DNA from: Pseudomonas putida
GTDB taxonomy: Bacteria > Pseudomonadota > Gammaproteobacteria > Pseudomonadales > Pseudomonadaceae
NCBI RefSeq assembly: GCF_001941965.1
Contig: NZ_MKZO01000079.1
Coordinates: 124,001 to 188,000, forward strand
Direction: 5' to 3'
DNA length: 64,000 bases
In this document: piece by piece, positions 42,480 through 50,918 of the stretch
How the letters are laid out: each line of letters opens with the position of its first letter
Position numbering within the stretch: the stretch's first letter is position 1
The notes under the pieces: model-generated
Told to the model about the DNA's origin: nothing
Database searches by the model: none
Seen by the model: only the letters and a program-made list of their open reading frames with translations
Made by a program: the position numbers and the translations under genes

Positions 42480-42794
42480 TCAAATCTCCCATACGGTGAT
42501 GGCGAAAAGCTCACCAGGTATCGCCACCGGTTTCACCGCTGCCACGACGCAGACGGTGTCCCGTGGCGCCCGTTCGCGCATGCGGAACTCGAAGCTCTGG
42601 TGCTCTGCGCTGTAGATCGGCCCGCGGATGATGACTCCGCGACGCAGGCAGGACAGCACCTCGATCGTGGAGACCTCACGTTGCTCCATTCGCTCCAGGC
42701 AATGCCCGGTGAAAACCACCCTCGCCGAGTCCCTGGCCAGCAAGTGAACAAATTTCTCGAGCTGTTGCTTTGTCCATAAAGGCTGACGGCTCAT
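42480..42794 (-). CDS. DUF4258 protein, probable toxin of a toxin-antitoxin pair
   Basis: 104 residues. AGGT lies 7 nt before the ATG. The DUF4258 core is visible: F-T-G-H-C-L-E-R-M-E-Q-R-E-V-S-T-I-E-V, then a G-x-I-I-x-G-P-I-Y segment and a beta strand F-E-F-R-M-R-E-R. DUF4258 proteins are small RelE/MqsR-like domains often paired with HTH antitoxins; RNase activity is inferred. The pair is enclosed by two identical tRNA-Val genes and controlled from a palindrome-bearing promoter just upstream. Confidence 0.72.
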   Translation of the reverse strand: MSRQPLWTKQQLEKFVHLLARDSARVVFTGHCLERMEQREVSTIEVLSCLRRGVIIRGPIYSAEHQSFEFRMRERAPRDTVCVVAAVKPVAIPGELFAITVWEI

Positions 42795-42800
42795 TTATTT

Positions 42801-42819
42801 ACCTATAATTCTTATAGGT
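42801..42819. promoter_or_regulatory. Palindromic operator of the toxin-antitoxin pair
   Basis: 8-nt arms ACCTATAA and TTATAGGT around a TTC centre. The site lies 7 nt upstream of the toxin start codon and overlaps the -10 box, as expected for autorepression by the HTH antitoxin. Confidence 0.65.
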
Positions 42820-42839
42820 TGCGATAGGGTAACGCGCAA
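42811..42839 (-). promoter_or_regulatory. Sigma-70-like promoter of the toxin-antitoxin pair
   Basis: On the minus strand TTGCGC (42839-42834), 17-nt spacer, TATAAG (42816-42811). The -10 is inside the palindromic operator. Confidence 0.6.
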
Positions 42840-43053
42840 CCTGGATTGGTCAAATGGTGGCTGATTACTGGCGAGCGCCGGGGTGGCATCGCCAGCCGCC
42901 GAGACTCAGCCGAAACGATTTCCTTGGGCAAGTGCTGTACTGGATCAAGAAGTAACGAGCGTGCCAGACGTCGTGTGTGCTCCGTTTCCATGTCGGATGC
43001 CACGCGCTTTTTGAAGTCGCTGATTCTTTTGCAGATTTTCTTTAACCCAGCTG
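42840..43053. other. Non-coding stretch between the TA promoter and second tRNA-Val
   Basis: About 214 nt with no convincing ORF, hairpin or repeat. It may be a residue of the DNA that came in with the toxin-antitoxin pair. Confidence 0.5.
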
Positions 43054-43081
43054 TTGACAGCCCCAGCCAAATGCGTAGAAT
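43054..43081 (+). promoter_or_regulatory. Sigma-70 promoter of second tRNA-Val
   Basis: TTGACA at 43054-43059, 16-nt spacer, TAGAAT at 43076-43081: the same layout as for the first tRNA, although the spacer sequence differs. Confidence 0.8.
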
Positions 43082-43195
43082 GCCGCCCCACAGCAGGCAC
43101 ATAGCTCAGTTGGTTAGAGCACCACCTTGACATGGTGGGGGTCGTTGGTTCGAGTCCAATTGTGCCTACCAAACATCACCGCTCCTGTTGGCGGT
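43073..43195 (+). repeat. 123-bp direct repeat, copy 2 (contains tRNA-Val)
   Basis: Second copy of the tRNA-Val repeat (see 41858-41980), with a single base difference. Confidence 0.9.
43095..43171 (+). tRNA. tRNA-Val(GAC), second identical copy
   Basis: 77 nt, identical in every position to the copy at 41880-41956, with anticodon GAC and encoded CCA. Confidence 0.97.
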
Positions 43196-43200
43196 ACAGC

Positions 43201-43232
43201 AAAAAGGGCGATCCGAAAGGATCGCCCTTTTT
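43201..43232 (+). terminator. Terminator of second tRNA-Val
   Basis: A 14-bp stem AAAAAGGGCGATCC/GGATCGCCCTTTTT with loop GAAA. It is related to, but not identical with, the first tRNA terminator. Confidence 0.88.
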
Positions 43233-43281
43233 GTTTTGGTCTTTCAAAGCCCCTCCGCAAAGGCGCCTTTTTTTGAGCGGT

Positions 43282-43359
43282 AAGCTGTAAGCCGCAAGCT
43301 GCAAGTAAAAGCAGGCGCGATGCTGGCGGCTTTTTCTTATGGCTTGCGGCTTAAAGCTT
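43282..43359. repeat. AAGCTGTAAGCCGCAAG inverted repeat (another Pseudomonas repeat class)
   Basis: Arms at 43282-43298 and 43343-43359 match in 16 of 17 positions. Together with the terminator just upstream, this is the content of the 322-nt gap before the permease gene; no ORF is evident there. Confidence 0.7.
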
Positions 43360-43493
43360 GAAGCTTCCCTGCCTTCATACATTTGTACAGCCAGGCCGCC
43401 CCGTGCCCGGATTTTGTCGATGTTCAGCCTCCTTGCATCTGCCTAACCTCCCGCCCAGGCAGCGTTGATTCAATAACAACAAGGAGACAACCA

Positions 43494-44885
43494 ATGCCTG
43501 TACAAACCGAGCATGACCCGCGTCTCAAGCGTGCACTCAAGACGCGACACATCAGCATGTTGGCCCTCGGCGGCGTGATCGGCGCCGGGCTGTTCGTCGG
43601 CTCCAGTGCGGTAATCGCCTCCACCGGCCCCGGTGCCTTCATTACCTACGCCATTACCGGCCTGATCGTTGCGCTGGTGATGCGCATGCTCGGCGAGATG
43701 GCCGCGGCGCATCCGACCCGGGGCTCCTTCGTCGACTATGCGCGCATGGCCTTCGGCCGGCCCGCCGGCTACATGACCGGCTGGCTCTACTGGTATTTCT
43801 GGGTGATCGTCGTCGGCTTCGAAGCCGTGGTCGGCGGGCAGATCATCAACGGCTGGTTCCCCGACCTGCCGGTCTGGGCCATCGCCCTCGGCCTGATGGT
43901 CGGCATGACCCTGCTGAACCTGATGTCGGTGCATTCCTTCGGCGAGGCCGAGTACTGGTTCGCCGGGATCAAGGTGGTGGCCATCGTGGTCTTCCTCGCC
44001 GTCGCCGGGGCCTGGGCCTTCAAGCTGTGGCCGGGCTCCACCGCCAGTTTCGCCAACCTCACCGACCACGGCGGCTTCCTGCCCCATGACATCGGTTCGC
44101 TGTTCACCGGCGTGGTGGTGGTGATCTTCTCCATGACCGGGGTGGAAGTGGCGACCCTGGCCGCCGCCGAGTCCGAAGACCCGTCGCGCAACATCCGCAA
44201 GGCGGTCAACACGGTGATGATGCGCATCCTGGTGTTCTTCGTCCTGGCCACCTTCTTCATCGTCGTCGCCCAGCCCTGGACCGACATCGTCCCCGGCAAG
44301 TCGCCGTTCGTCACCACCCTGGAGCGCATCGGCATCCCTGGCGCCGGCGACATGCTGACCCTGGTGATCCTGGTCGCGGTGCTCTCGGTGCTCAACGCCG
44401 GCCTCTACACCTCGTCCCGCCTGCTGTACGTCCTGGCCTCCAACGGCGAAGCGCCACGCTGGATCGCGGCTACCAGCCGCAAGGGCGTGCCGGTGCGCGG
44501 GGTGATCGCCTCGACCCTGGTCGGCTACGGCTGCGTGGTCATCGCGGCGGTCTGGCCGGACACCGTGTTCCAGTTCCTGATCAACTCCTCGGGCACCGTG
44601 TTCCTCTTCGTCTACCTGGTGATCTGCCTGTCCCAGCTCAAGCTGCGCCGCCGCTGGGTCGCCGAAGGCTCGCTGAAGTTCGCCATGTGGGCGCACCCGG
44701 TGCTGCCGCTGTTGGTCACCGGTTCGATCATCGCGGTGCTGGTGAGCATGGCCTTCGACCCTTCGACCCAGATCAGCCTGCTGCAGTGCGTGATCGCGAT
44801 CATTGCCATCGCCGCCTCGTACCTGGTGTTCCGGGTCTCCGCGAGCAGTCCCGCAGCCACCGTACAACCTGCGAAAAACGCTTAA
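43494..44885 (+). CDS. Amino acid/GABA permease (APC family, GabP-like)
   Basis: 463 residues. The ATG at 43494 has AAGGAG 7 nt upstream. Twelve transmembrane helices of the amino acid transporter branch of APC: L-K-R-A-L-K-T-R-H-I-S-M-L-A-L-G-G-V-I-G-A-G-L opening, F-S-M-T-G-V-E-V-A-T-L-A-A-A-E-S-E-D-P in the middle. GabP is the closest recognisable type, but aromatic or other amino acids are possible. The downstream genes (FAD oxidoreductase, cupin, MmsA-type dehydrogenase) suggest uptake of an amine or amino acid that is then oxidised. Confidence 0.85.
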   Translation: MPVQTEHDPRLKRALKTRHISMLALGGVIGAGLFVGSSAVIASTGPGAFITYAITGLIVALVMRMLGEMAAAHPTRGSFVDYARMAFGRPAGYMTGWLYWYFWVIVVGFEAVVGGQIINGWFPDLPVWAIALGLMVGMTLLNLMSVHSFGEAEYWFAGIKVVAIVVFLAVAGAWAFKLWPGSTASFANLTDHGGFLPHDIGSLFTGVVVVIFSMTGVEVATLAAAESEDPSRNIRKAVNTVMMRILVFFVLATFFIVVAQPWTDIVPGKSPFVTTLERIGIPGAGDMLTLVILVAVLSVLNAGLYTSSRLLYVLASNGEAPRWIAATSRKGVPVRGVIASTLVGYGCVVIAAVWPDTVFQFLINSSGTVFLFVYLVICLSQLKLRRRWVAEGSLKFAMWAHPVLPLLVTGSIIAVLVSMAFDPSTQISLLQCVIAIIAIAASYLVFRVSASSPAATVQPAKNA

Positions 44886-44942
44886 CCACGCCGTATCGGA
44901 CAGTGCCCCGGGTTCCGGGGCCGTCAATGGGAAGCCCACAGC

Positions 44943-46325
44943 ATGTCAGCGAAACTTGATTTGACCCACCTGCCCAACAAACCGCTCTGGTTCGAAGCGG
45001 CGCCATCGCGCGAGCGCCTCGGCGCAGCGCTGGAAGCCGATGTCGCCATCGTCGGTGCCGGCTACACCGGGCTCTGGACCGCCTACTACCTGCTCAAGAG
45101 CGATCCGTCGCTGCGCGTGGTGCTGGTGGAAAAGCGCGAAGTCGGCTTCGGCGCCTCGGGCCGCAATGGCGGCTGGGCCTCGGCGATCTTCCCGATTTCC
45201 CTGACCCGCGTGGCCGAAATGTACTCCCATGCTGCGGCCCTGGAACTGCAAGGGGCGATGAACGATACGGTCGACGAGATCGGCCGCGTGCTGGCCCTCG
45301 AAGGCGTCGAGGCCGACTATGCCAAGCAGGGCTTCCTGTCCCTGGCCCGCAGCCAGCCACAGATGAACCGGGCACGGGCGGCGGTGGACGCTTCGGCACG
45401 CTTCGGCCTGCCGCAGCAGTGGCGCACCCTGGAGGCCGGCGAAGCCTTCACCCGGGTCGGCGCCCGTGATGTGCTCGGCGGCCTGTACACCGAGCATTGC
45501 GCGCTGATCCATCCCGGCAAGCTGGTGCGTGGCCTGGCGAAACTCGTTGAAAGCATGGGCGCGAAGATCTACGAAGGCTCCGAGGTCACCGAGCTGACCC
45601 CGGGCCTGCTGCGCACCGCCCACGGTTCGGTCAAGGCCGACATCACCGTGCGCGCCACCGAGGCGTTCACCTCGCAACAGCCGGGCCATTCGCGCTTCGT
45701 GATTCCGCTGTACTCCCTGGTCCTGGCCACCGAACCACTGCCGTTGGAGCTGCGCCAGCGCCTCAACCTCGACCAGCGCCTGGCCTTCAACGACATGCGC
45801 CACCTGCGGGTCTACGGCCAGGTCACTGCCGAGGGCCGCCTGGTCTTCGGCGGGCGGGGCGCTCCGTACAAGTGGGGTTCGGGCATGCCCGAGCAGGCCG
45901 ACCTGGTGGACAGCACCCACGCCAAGATTCACGAAACCATGCTGGAATTCTTCCCGGCCCTGGCCGACACCCGCGTCACCCATCGTTGGGGCGGCGCCCT
46001 CGGGGTGTCCCGCGACTGGTGCCCGACCGTCAGCATCGACCGCAAAAACCGCATGGCCTGGGCCGGCAACTATGTGGGAGACGGCGTCGCCACCAGCAAC
46101 CTGGCGGGCCGGATCCTGCGCAACCTGATCCTCGAACGCGACGAGAAGATCAACCATCTGCCCTTCGTCAACCACCGTTCCCCGTTGTGGGAGCGCGAGC
46201 CGCTGCGCTGGCTGGGTGTCAACAGCGGGCTGGCCGCAGCCTCGCTGAGCGATATCGAAGAGCGCGTAACCCATCGACCATCCCGTACCGCGATGCTGCT
46301 GGAAAAGCTCACCGGCGCGCACTAA
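44943..46325 (+). CDS. FAD-dependent amine/amino-acid oxidoreductase (DAO family)
   Basis: 460 residues. Dinucleotide-binding motif V-A-I-V-G-A-G-Y-T-G-L-W near residue 37, then V-G-F-G-A-S-G-R-N-G-G-W. The C-terminal substrate half ends with G-N-Y-V-G-D-G-V-A-T-S-N-L-A-G-R. It resembles PuuB/OrdL-type oxidases but with W instead of Q after GG. Likely oxidises an amine to an aldehyde for the dehydrogenase two genes downstream. The gap to the permease is 57 nt and to the cupin gene 12 nt. Confidence 0.82.
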   Translation: MSAKLDLTHLPNKPLWFEAAPSRERLGAALEADVAIVGAGYTGLWTAYYLLKSDPSLRVVLVEKREVGFGASGRNGGWASAIFPISLTRVAEMYSHAAALELQGAMNDTVDEIGRVLALEGVEADYAKQGFLSLARSQPQMNRARAAVDASARFGLPQQWRTLEAGEAFTRVGARDVLGGLYTEHCALIHPGKLVRGLAKLVESMGAKIYEGSEVTELTPGLLRTAHGSVKADITVRATEAFTSQQPGHSRFVIPLYSLVLATEPLPLELRQRLNLDQRLAFNDMRHLRVYGQVTAEGRLVFGGRGAPYKWGSGMPEQADLVDSTHAKIHETMLEFFPALADTRVTHRWGGALGVSRDWCPTVSIDRKNRMAWAGNYVGDGVATSNLAGRILRNLILERDEKINHLPFVNHRSPLWEREPLRWLGVNSGLAAASLSDIEERVTHRPSRTAMLLEKLTGAH

Positions 46326-46337
46326 GAGGAGAATCCC

Positions 46338-46688
46338 GTGACTGCTTTCACGATCATCAAAGGCACCACCCTGCAGGCCATGCCGCTCAACCCCGCCGGT
46401 CAGCGTGCCGGTGCCGACCACGGCGACCCGCAGATCGCCACCCAGCGCCTGGCCCCGGAGGCCGTGGGCAGCCTCGGCGTCTGGGAGTGCCAGCCGGGCG
46501 GCTGGCCGGTGGTCAACCGTCCTGACACCGAGTTCACCTACATCCTGTCCGGCCGCGCCAACCTGACCGACGACGCCAGCGGCGTGGTGGTCGAGGTCAG
46601 CGGTGGCGACCTGATCATCCTGCCGCCGGGCTGGACCGGGCGTTGGGACGTGCTGGAAACCGTGCGCAAGGTCTACGCGATCTACTGA
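46338..46688 (+). CDS. Cupin-domain protein (DUF861-type)
   Basis: 116 residues, GTG start with AGAGGAGA upstream. A single cupin barrel: W-E-C-Q-P-G-G-W-P-V, E-F-T-Y-I-L-S-G-R-A, and G-D-L-I-I-L-P-P-G-W-T-G-R-W. Members often accompany amine oxidases in such operons, and their activity is generally unknown. Confidence 0.82.
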   Translation: MTAFTIIKGTTLQAMPLNPAGQRAGADHGDPQIATQRLAPEAVGSLGVWECQPGGWPVVNRPDTEFTYILSGRANLTDDASGVVVEVSGGDLIILPPGWTGRWDVLETVRKVYAIY

Positions 46689-46740
46689 TTTCACCGGCAG
46701 CCGCGTGCTGCTGCCGTCACCCTTCGATGCGAGAAGAACA

Positions 46741-48252
46741 ATGACCCAAACCATCAGCAACTGGATTTCCGGCGCCGTCGCCGACACCACCAGCGGCCAG
46801 CAACTGCCTGTGTTCAACCCGGCCACTGGCGTCGTTACTGCCCAGGTGCAACTGTCCGCCCGGAAGGACGTGGACGCCGCCGTCGCTTCGGCCAAGGCCG
46901 CGTTCCCGGCCTGGAGCAACCTGCCGCCGCTGCGCCGTTCGCGGATCCTCAACAGATTCCTCGCCCTGCTCAACGAGCACCGCGACGACCTGGCCCGGCT
47001 GATCACCGCCGAGCACGGCAAGGTCTTCACCGACGCCCAGGGTGAAGTGACCCGCGGCATCGAGATCGTCGAATTCGCCTGTGGTGCGCCGCAGTTGCTC
47101 AAGACCGACTTCACCGACCAGGTCAGCACCAATATCGACAACTGGACCCTGCGCCAGCCCCTGGGCGTGGTTACCGGCATCACCCCGTTCAACTTCCCGG
47201 TGATGGTGCCGATGTGGATGTTCCCGGTGGCCCTGGCCACCGGCAACACCTTCATCCTCAAGCCGAGCCCGATCGACCCGAGCCCGAGCCTGTTCATCGC
47301 CGAGCTGCTCAAGCAGGCCGGCCTGCCGGACGGCGTGTTCAACGTGGTGCAGGGTGACAAGGACGCAGTCAACGCGCTGATCGAGCACCCGGATGTGCAG
47401 GCGATCTCCTTCGTCGGCTCGACCCCGATCGCCAACTACATCTATGAAACCGGTGCCCGCCACGGCAAGCGCGTGCAAGCCCTGGGCGGCGCGAAGAACC
47501 ATCTGGTGGTGATGCCCGATGCCGATATCGACCAGGTGGTCGATGCGCTGATCGGGGCGGCCTACGGTTCGGCCGGCGAGCGTTGCATGGCGATCAGTGT
47601 GGCGGTGTTCGTTGGCGAGGAAACCGCCGGGAAAGTCATGCCGAAGCTGATCCAGCGCACCCGGGAACTGAAAGTCCTGAACGGCACCAACCTCGACGCC
47701 GAGATGGGCCCGATCGTGACCCGCGCGGCCCACGAGCGCATCACCGGTTATATCGAGCAAGGCGTGAAGGAAGGCGCGACCCTGCTGGTGGACGGCCGTG
47801 GCTTCAACGGCGAAGTGGCCGGCGAAGGCTGTGGCGATGGCTTCTGGCTGGGCGGCACGCTGTTCGACAACGTCACCACCGACATGCGGATTTACAAGGA
47901 AGAGATCTTCGGCCCGGTACTGGCCTGCCTGCGGGTCAAGGATTTCGCCGAGGCGGTGGAGCTGATCAACGCCCACGAGTTCGGCAATGGTGTCAGCCTG
48001 TACACCCGTGACGGCCACATCGCCCGCGAGTTTGGCCGCCGCATTCAGGTGGGCATGGTCGGCATCAACGTCCCGATCCCGGTGCCGATGGCCTGGCATG
48101 GTTTCGGTGGCTGGAAGAAGAGCCTGTTCGGCGATATGCATGCCTATGGTGAAGAGGGCGTGCGTTTCTACACCAAGCAGAAGAGCATCATGCAGCGCTG
48201 GCCGCAGGGCACGGAGAAGGGCGCCGAGTTCGCCATGCCGACCAGCAAGTAA
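46741..48252 (+). CDS. mmsA: CoA-acylating methylmalonate/malonate-semialdehyde dehydrogenase (MmsA family)
   Basis: 503 residues from the ATG at 46741. Aldehyde dehydrogenase fold with nucleophile Cys282 in G-S-A-G-E-R-C-M-A-I-S. The N-F-P-V-M-V-P-M-W-M-F-P segment and E-I-F-G-P-V-L also fit the family, as does the length. It makes propionyl- or acetyl-CoA from (methyl)malonate semialdehyde, e.g. from valine, beta-alanine or polyamine routes. As the last gene of the operon it would handle the aldehyde product of the FAD oxidoreductase. A terminator follows. Confidence 0.9.
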   Translation: MTQTISNWISGAVADTTSGQQLPVFNPATGVVTAQVQLSARKDVDAAVASAKAAFPAWSNLPPLRRSRILNRFLALLNEHRDDLARLITAEHGKVFTDAQGEVTRGIEIVEFACGAPQLLKTDFTDQVSTNIDNWTLRQPLGVVTGITPFNFPVMVPMWMFPVALATGNTFILKPSPIDPSPSLFIAELLKQAGLPDGVFNVVQGDKDAVNALIEHPDVQAISFVGSTPIANYIYETGARHGKRVQALGGAKNHLVVMPDADIDQVVDALIGAAYGSAGERCMAISVAVFVGEETAGKVMPKLIQRTRELKVLNGTNLDAEMGPIVTRAAHERITGYIEQGVKEGATLLVDGRGFNGEVAGEGCGDGFWLGGTLFDNVTTDMRIYKEEIFGPVLACLRVKDFAEAVELINAHEFGNGVSLYTRDGHIAREFGRRIQVGMVGINVPIPVPMAWHGFGGWKKSLFGDMHAYGEEGVRFYTKQKSIMQRWPQGTEKGAEFAMPTSK

Positions 48253-48279
48253 CGAGCGGTTTGCTGCCTGACGGCAGGG

Positions 48280-48308
48280 GGCCCCGCAGTTCGCTGCGGG
48301 GCCTTTTT
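48280..48308 (+). terminator. Rho-independent terminator after mmsA
   Basis: A 10-bp stem GGCCCCGCAG/CTGCGGGGCC with TTCG loop, then TTTTT. Confidence 0.93.
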
Positions 48309-48326
48309 CATTAGGCTGTACACCAC

Positions 48327-48402
48327 CCTGTGGGAGCTGGCTTGCCAGCGATAGCGGTAGTGAATTCACCGACGCCATCGCTGGCAAGCCAGCTCCCACA
48401 GG
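48327..48402. repeat. REPIN
   Basis: Inverted REP pair between the mmsA terminator and the convergent pucR-type gene. Confidence 0.9.
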
Positions 48403-48409
48403 TTTCGCG

Positions 48410-49843
48410 TTAGCCAATGAGCTCGGTGTTGCGTCCGGCCTGGATGGCGATCCAGAAGCGGGCGATCCCTTGGGTCGTGGTGGGTTTGATTCCCGTCAGT
48501 TGCTCCACCAGCTTCAGCCGATAAACCAAGGTCTGCCGGTGAATCCCCAGGTCCAGCGCCGTGGCCTTCCAGTTGCCATCGTTGTCCAGGAAGGTGATCA
48601 AGGTCCCCAGCAACGCCGCGCCCTGCGTCCGGTCATGCTCGATCAGCGGCCCGAGATAACGCCCCACCAGCGCCCGCGCTTCGGCCAGGGACTTGGGCGC
48701 CATGATCAACCCGGTTTCCGCCTCGCCATAACGCAATACACCTGCATCCATTTCCCTTGCCTGGGTCAGGCTCAGCCGGGCCTGGCGCACGCTTTCGCGA
48801 AAGCCGGTGGCGGCGGCAATGACACCGCTGACCCCGATGATGCTGCCGCTGCCAAGATGACGGCGCAGGGTGTCGAACAGCTCGCCATCATTCGGACAGA
48901 TCGCCAGCAGCATGCGTTTGTCTTCCAGCAACAACGGACAGGCCTGGTGCAGGGCTGGGGCGTGATGCAGTTCTGCCGCCGTCCACGGGGCGTTCTCTCC
49001 CGGCTGGATGGCCAGGGTCACCAGGCTGCCGCCCAGTCCGCGCCGTTCCAGGATCGGCCGCGCCAGGCTGAACTCCGTCTCGTTCTCCAGCAGGCTGCGC
49101 AATAGCGCCGCGCCTTCCTCGCGCTGCTGGTCGCGGTGGATCATCAGGCGTTCCAGCTCGACTCCGAGCAGGCCCACCAGCGAGCGCACCAGGATCGAAT
49201 CATCGGCAGTGCGCTGGGTCTTGCGCGCCATCAGCAGATCGGCCCGGGCGCGGCCGGGAATGGGGATGCGTTCGATATGCCGGGCCGCCCCGGTGCTGCT
49301 GGTGGCGACGAGGGTGTCGCCGCCGACCGCATCCTCGATGCCCAGGTCCAGCCCCAGCGCCTCGCCGAGGATCGCCAGGCGCCCGGCCATTTCCGGCGCC
49401 TTGCGCAGGGCCTCGGCATAGGTCTGGAACAGCCGCTCGCTGGCATTGAAGCGCTCGCGCTGGGCCTGCAGCACGCTTTCGATCACATGGTGCGAAAGCT
49501 TGACGAACTCCAGCTCGAAGCTGGCGTGCAGGACCGGGAACAGCAGGCGGTCGGCCGCGGCCAGCAAGGCCTGGCTCAGGGCCGGTGCGTCGGGGCGGGG
49601 TGCCATCACCAAGGCACTGGGATTGCTCTGCACCAGTTGTTCCAGCCAGGCCACCTGGTCTTCTTCGCCAGCGGGCAGGCCGAGGCCGGTGGTCATCACC
49701 AGGTCGCCGGGGGACACCCAGCGCCACGGGTCGGGCAGGTCGACGGTATGCGCCCAGGTGATCAGCCTGCCGGTACCGCCCAGGCCGGCGACGGCCTCCA
49801 GCTTGAGCAGTTCGATATCGATCAGGTCTTGTACCGTGAGCAT
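48410..49843 (-). CDS. PucR family transcriptional regulator
   Basis: 477 residues. The N-terminal PucR sensor domain is M-L-T-V-Q-D-L-I...V-D-L-P-D-P-W-R-W-V-S-P-G-D-L-V-M-T-T-G. A central GGDEF-like effector region follows. The C-terminal PucR HTH is L-L-G-T-L-I-T-F-L-D-N-D-G-N-W-K-A-T-A-L-D-L-G-I-H-R-Q-T-L-V-Y-R-L. These proteins respond to nitrogen compounds or amino-acid derivatives. It is convergent with the permease-FAD-cupin-mmsA operon, which it probably controls. Confidence 0.88.
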   Translation of the reverse strand: MLTVQDLIDIELLKLEAVAGLGGTGRLITWAHTVDLPDPWRWVSPGDLVMTTGLGLPAGEEDQVAWLEQLVQSNPSALVMAPRPDAPALSQALLAAADRLLFPVLHASFELEFVKLSHHVIESVLQAQRERFNASERLFQTYAEALRKAPEMAGRLAILGEALGLDLGIEDAVGGDTLVATSSTGAARHIERIPIPGRARADLLMARKTQRTADDSILVRSLVGLLGVELERLMIHRDQQREEGAALLRSLLENETEFSLARPILERRGLGGSLVTLAIQPGENAPWTAAELHHAPALHQACPLLLEDKRMLLAICPNDGELFDTLRRHLGSGSIIGVSGVIAAATGFRESVRQARLSLTQAREMDAGVLRYGEAETGLIMAPKSLAEARALVGRYLGPLIEHDRTQGAALLGTLITFLDNDGNWKATALDLGIHRQTLVYRLKLVEQLTGIKPTTTQGIARFWIAIQAGRNTELIG

Positions 49844-49976
49844 GGTCTGTCATCCGCTGGCTCGAAAAGCCCGGGCATGATCTCAGATGCTTCGGCGGAT
49901 GGCGCGCTGTGGCGTGGGATTTTTTACTGCGGGGAAAAACAGGAACGGCCCGTGAAGGGCCGTTCGCAAAGGGAAA

Positions 49977-50195
49977 TCACGGAACCCGGATCAGCTCGAC
50001 GCCACTCTGAACCAGTTCGAAACGATCTTCGCCGATATGGTTGACCCGATCGCCAATGGCCAGGCGATAGGTGGTAATCGGCATCGAGGCGGCGCTTCCA
50101 TCGGCCTGCAGGGTGGCTTCCTGAAACTCATGCACGGGGTAGATGCGTCCTTCGGCGTCCCTGGCATGAAATTGCCCGACCAGTACTGCTGTCAT
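49977..50195 (-). CDS. Small beta-rich protein of unknown function
   Basis: 72 residues, single ATG at 50195, no strong RBS. It has a regular beta-strand pattern (L-V-G-Q-F-H-A-R-D-A-E-G-R-I-Y-P-V and D-R-V-N-H-I-G-E-D-R-F-E-L-V) without signal or membrane segment. No known family recognised. Divergent from the FMN reductase. Confidence 0.6.
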   Translation of the reverse strand: MTAVLVGQFHARDAEGRIYPVHEFQEATLQADGSAASMPITTYRLAIGDRVNHIGEDRFELVQSGVELIRVP

Positions 50196-50344
50196 TTCGG
50201 TTATGACCTCTGAAAAAATGATCTGCGTGGTTCATAGACCGTCTCGCCGGGTAGGAAGTTTTGTAGGACCAGGAAAAAAACCTTTCGGCCATCGCCCATC
50301 ATCTATAACTGTCTATTCCCTATTTCACGCAGGTGGTGGTGGTC

Positions 50345-50899
50345 ATGAGCCAGGTTTATACGGTCGCGGTGCTGGTCGGCAGTCTGCGCAAGGCGTCCTT
50401 GAATCGCAAGGTGGCCCAGGCGCTTGCCGAGCTGGCGCCGTCGAGTCTCAAGCTGAAGATCGTCGAGATCGGCGAACTGCCGTTGTACAACGAAGATATC
50501 GATGTGGATCCACCGGCGGCGTACAAGACCTTCCGCGAGCAGATCAAGGGCACCCAGGGTCTGCTGTTCGTCACCCCGGAGTACAACCGCTCGGTGCCGG
50601 GCGCGTTGAAGAACGCCATCGACGTGGGTTCGCGGCCTTATGGGCAAAGTGTGTTCAGCGGCAAGCCGGGGGCGGTGGTCAGTGTGTCGCCGGGCGCGGT
50701 AGGTGGCTTTGGTGCCAACCATCATCTGCGCCAGTCCCTGGTGTTCCTCGATGTGCCGTGCATGCAGCAGCCGGAGGCCTATGTGGGCGGGGCGGGGAGC
50801 CTGTTCGACGAGCAGGGGAAACTGTCGGAGAAGGCGCGGCCGTTCCTGCAGGGGTTTATCGATAGCTATGCCAAGTGGGTGGCCAGGCACCAAGGCTGA
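50345..50899 (+). CDS. NAD(P)H-dependent FMN reductase / quinone (chromate-type) reductase
   Basis: 184 residues. AGGTGG lies about 9 nt before the ATG. Flavodoxin-like fold: V-L-V-G-S-L-R-K-A-S-L-N-R (phosphate-binding loop for FMN), V-T-P-E-Y-N-R-S-V-P-G-A-L-K-N-A-I-D, and S-V-S-P-G-A-V-G-G. Such enzymes reduce quinones, flavins or chromate. Monocistronic, followed by a REPIN. Confidence 0.88.
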   Translation: MSQVYTVAVLVGSLRKASLNRKVAQALAELAPSSLKLKIVEIGELPLYNEDIDVDPPAAYKTFREQIKGTQGLLFVTPEYNRSVPGALKNAIDVGSRPYGQSVFSGKPGAVVSVSPGAVGGFGANHHLRQSLVFLDVPCMQQPEAYVGGAGSLFDEQGKLSEKARPFLQGFIDSYAKWVARHQG

Positions 50900-50918
50900 C
50901 CTGAAAACAACACAAAAC

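Noticed and set aside
41858..43195. Integrated prophage or integrative element at the tRNA-Val genes
   Set aside because: No integrase or transposase lies between or beside the two tRNA copies, and the insert is only about 1.1 kb; the repeats include the whole tRNA plus the -10 box, unlike a typical 3'-end attachment site.
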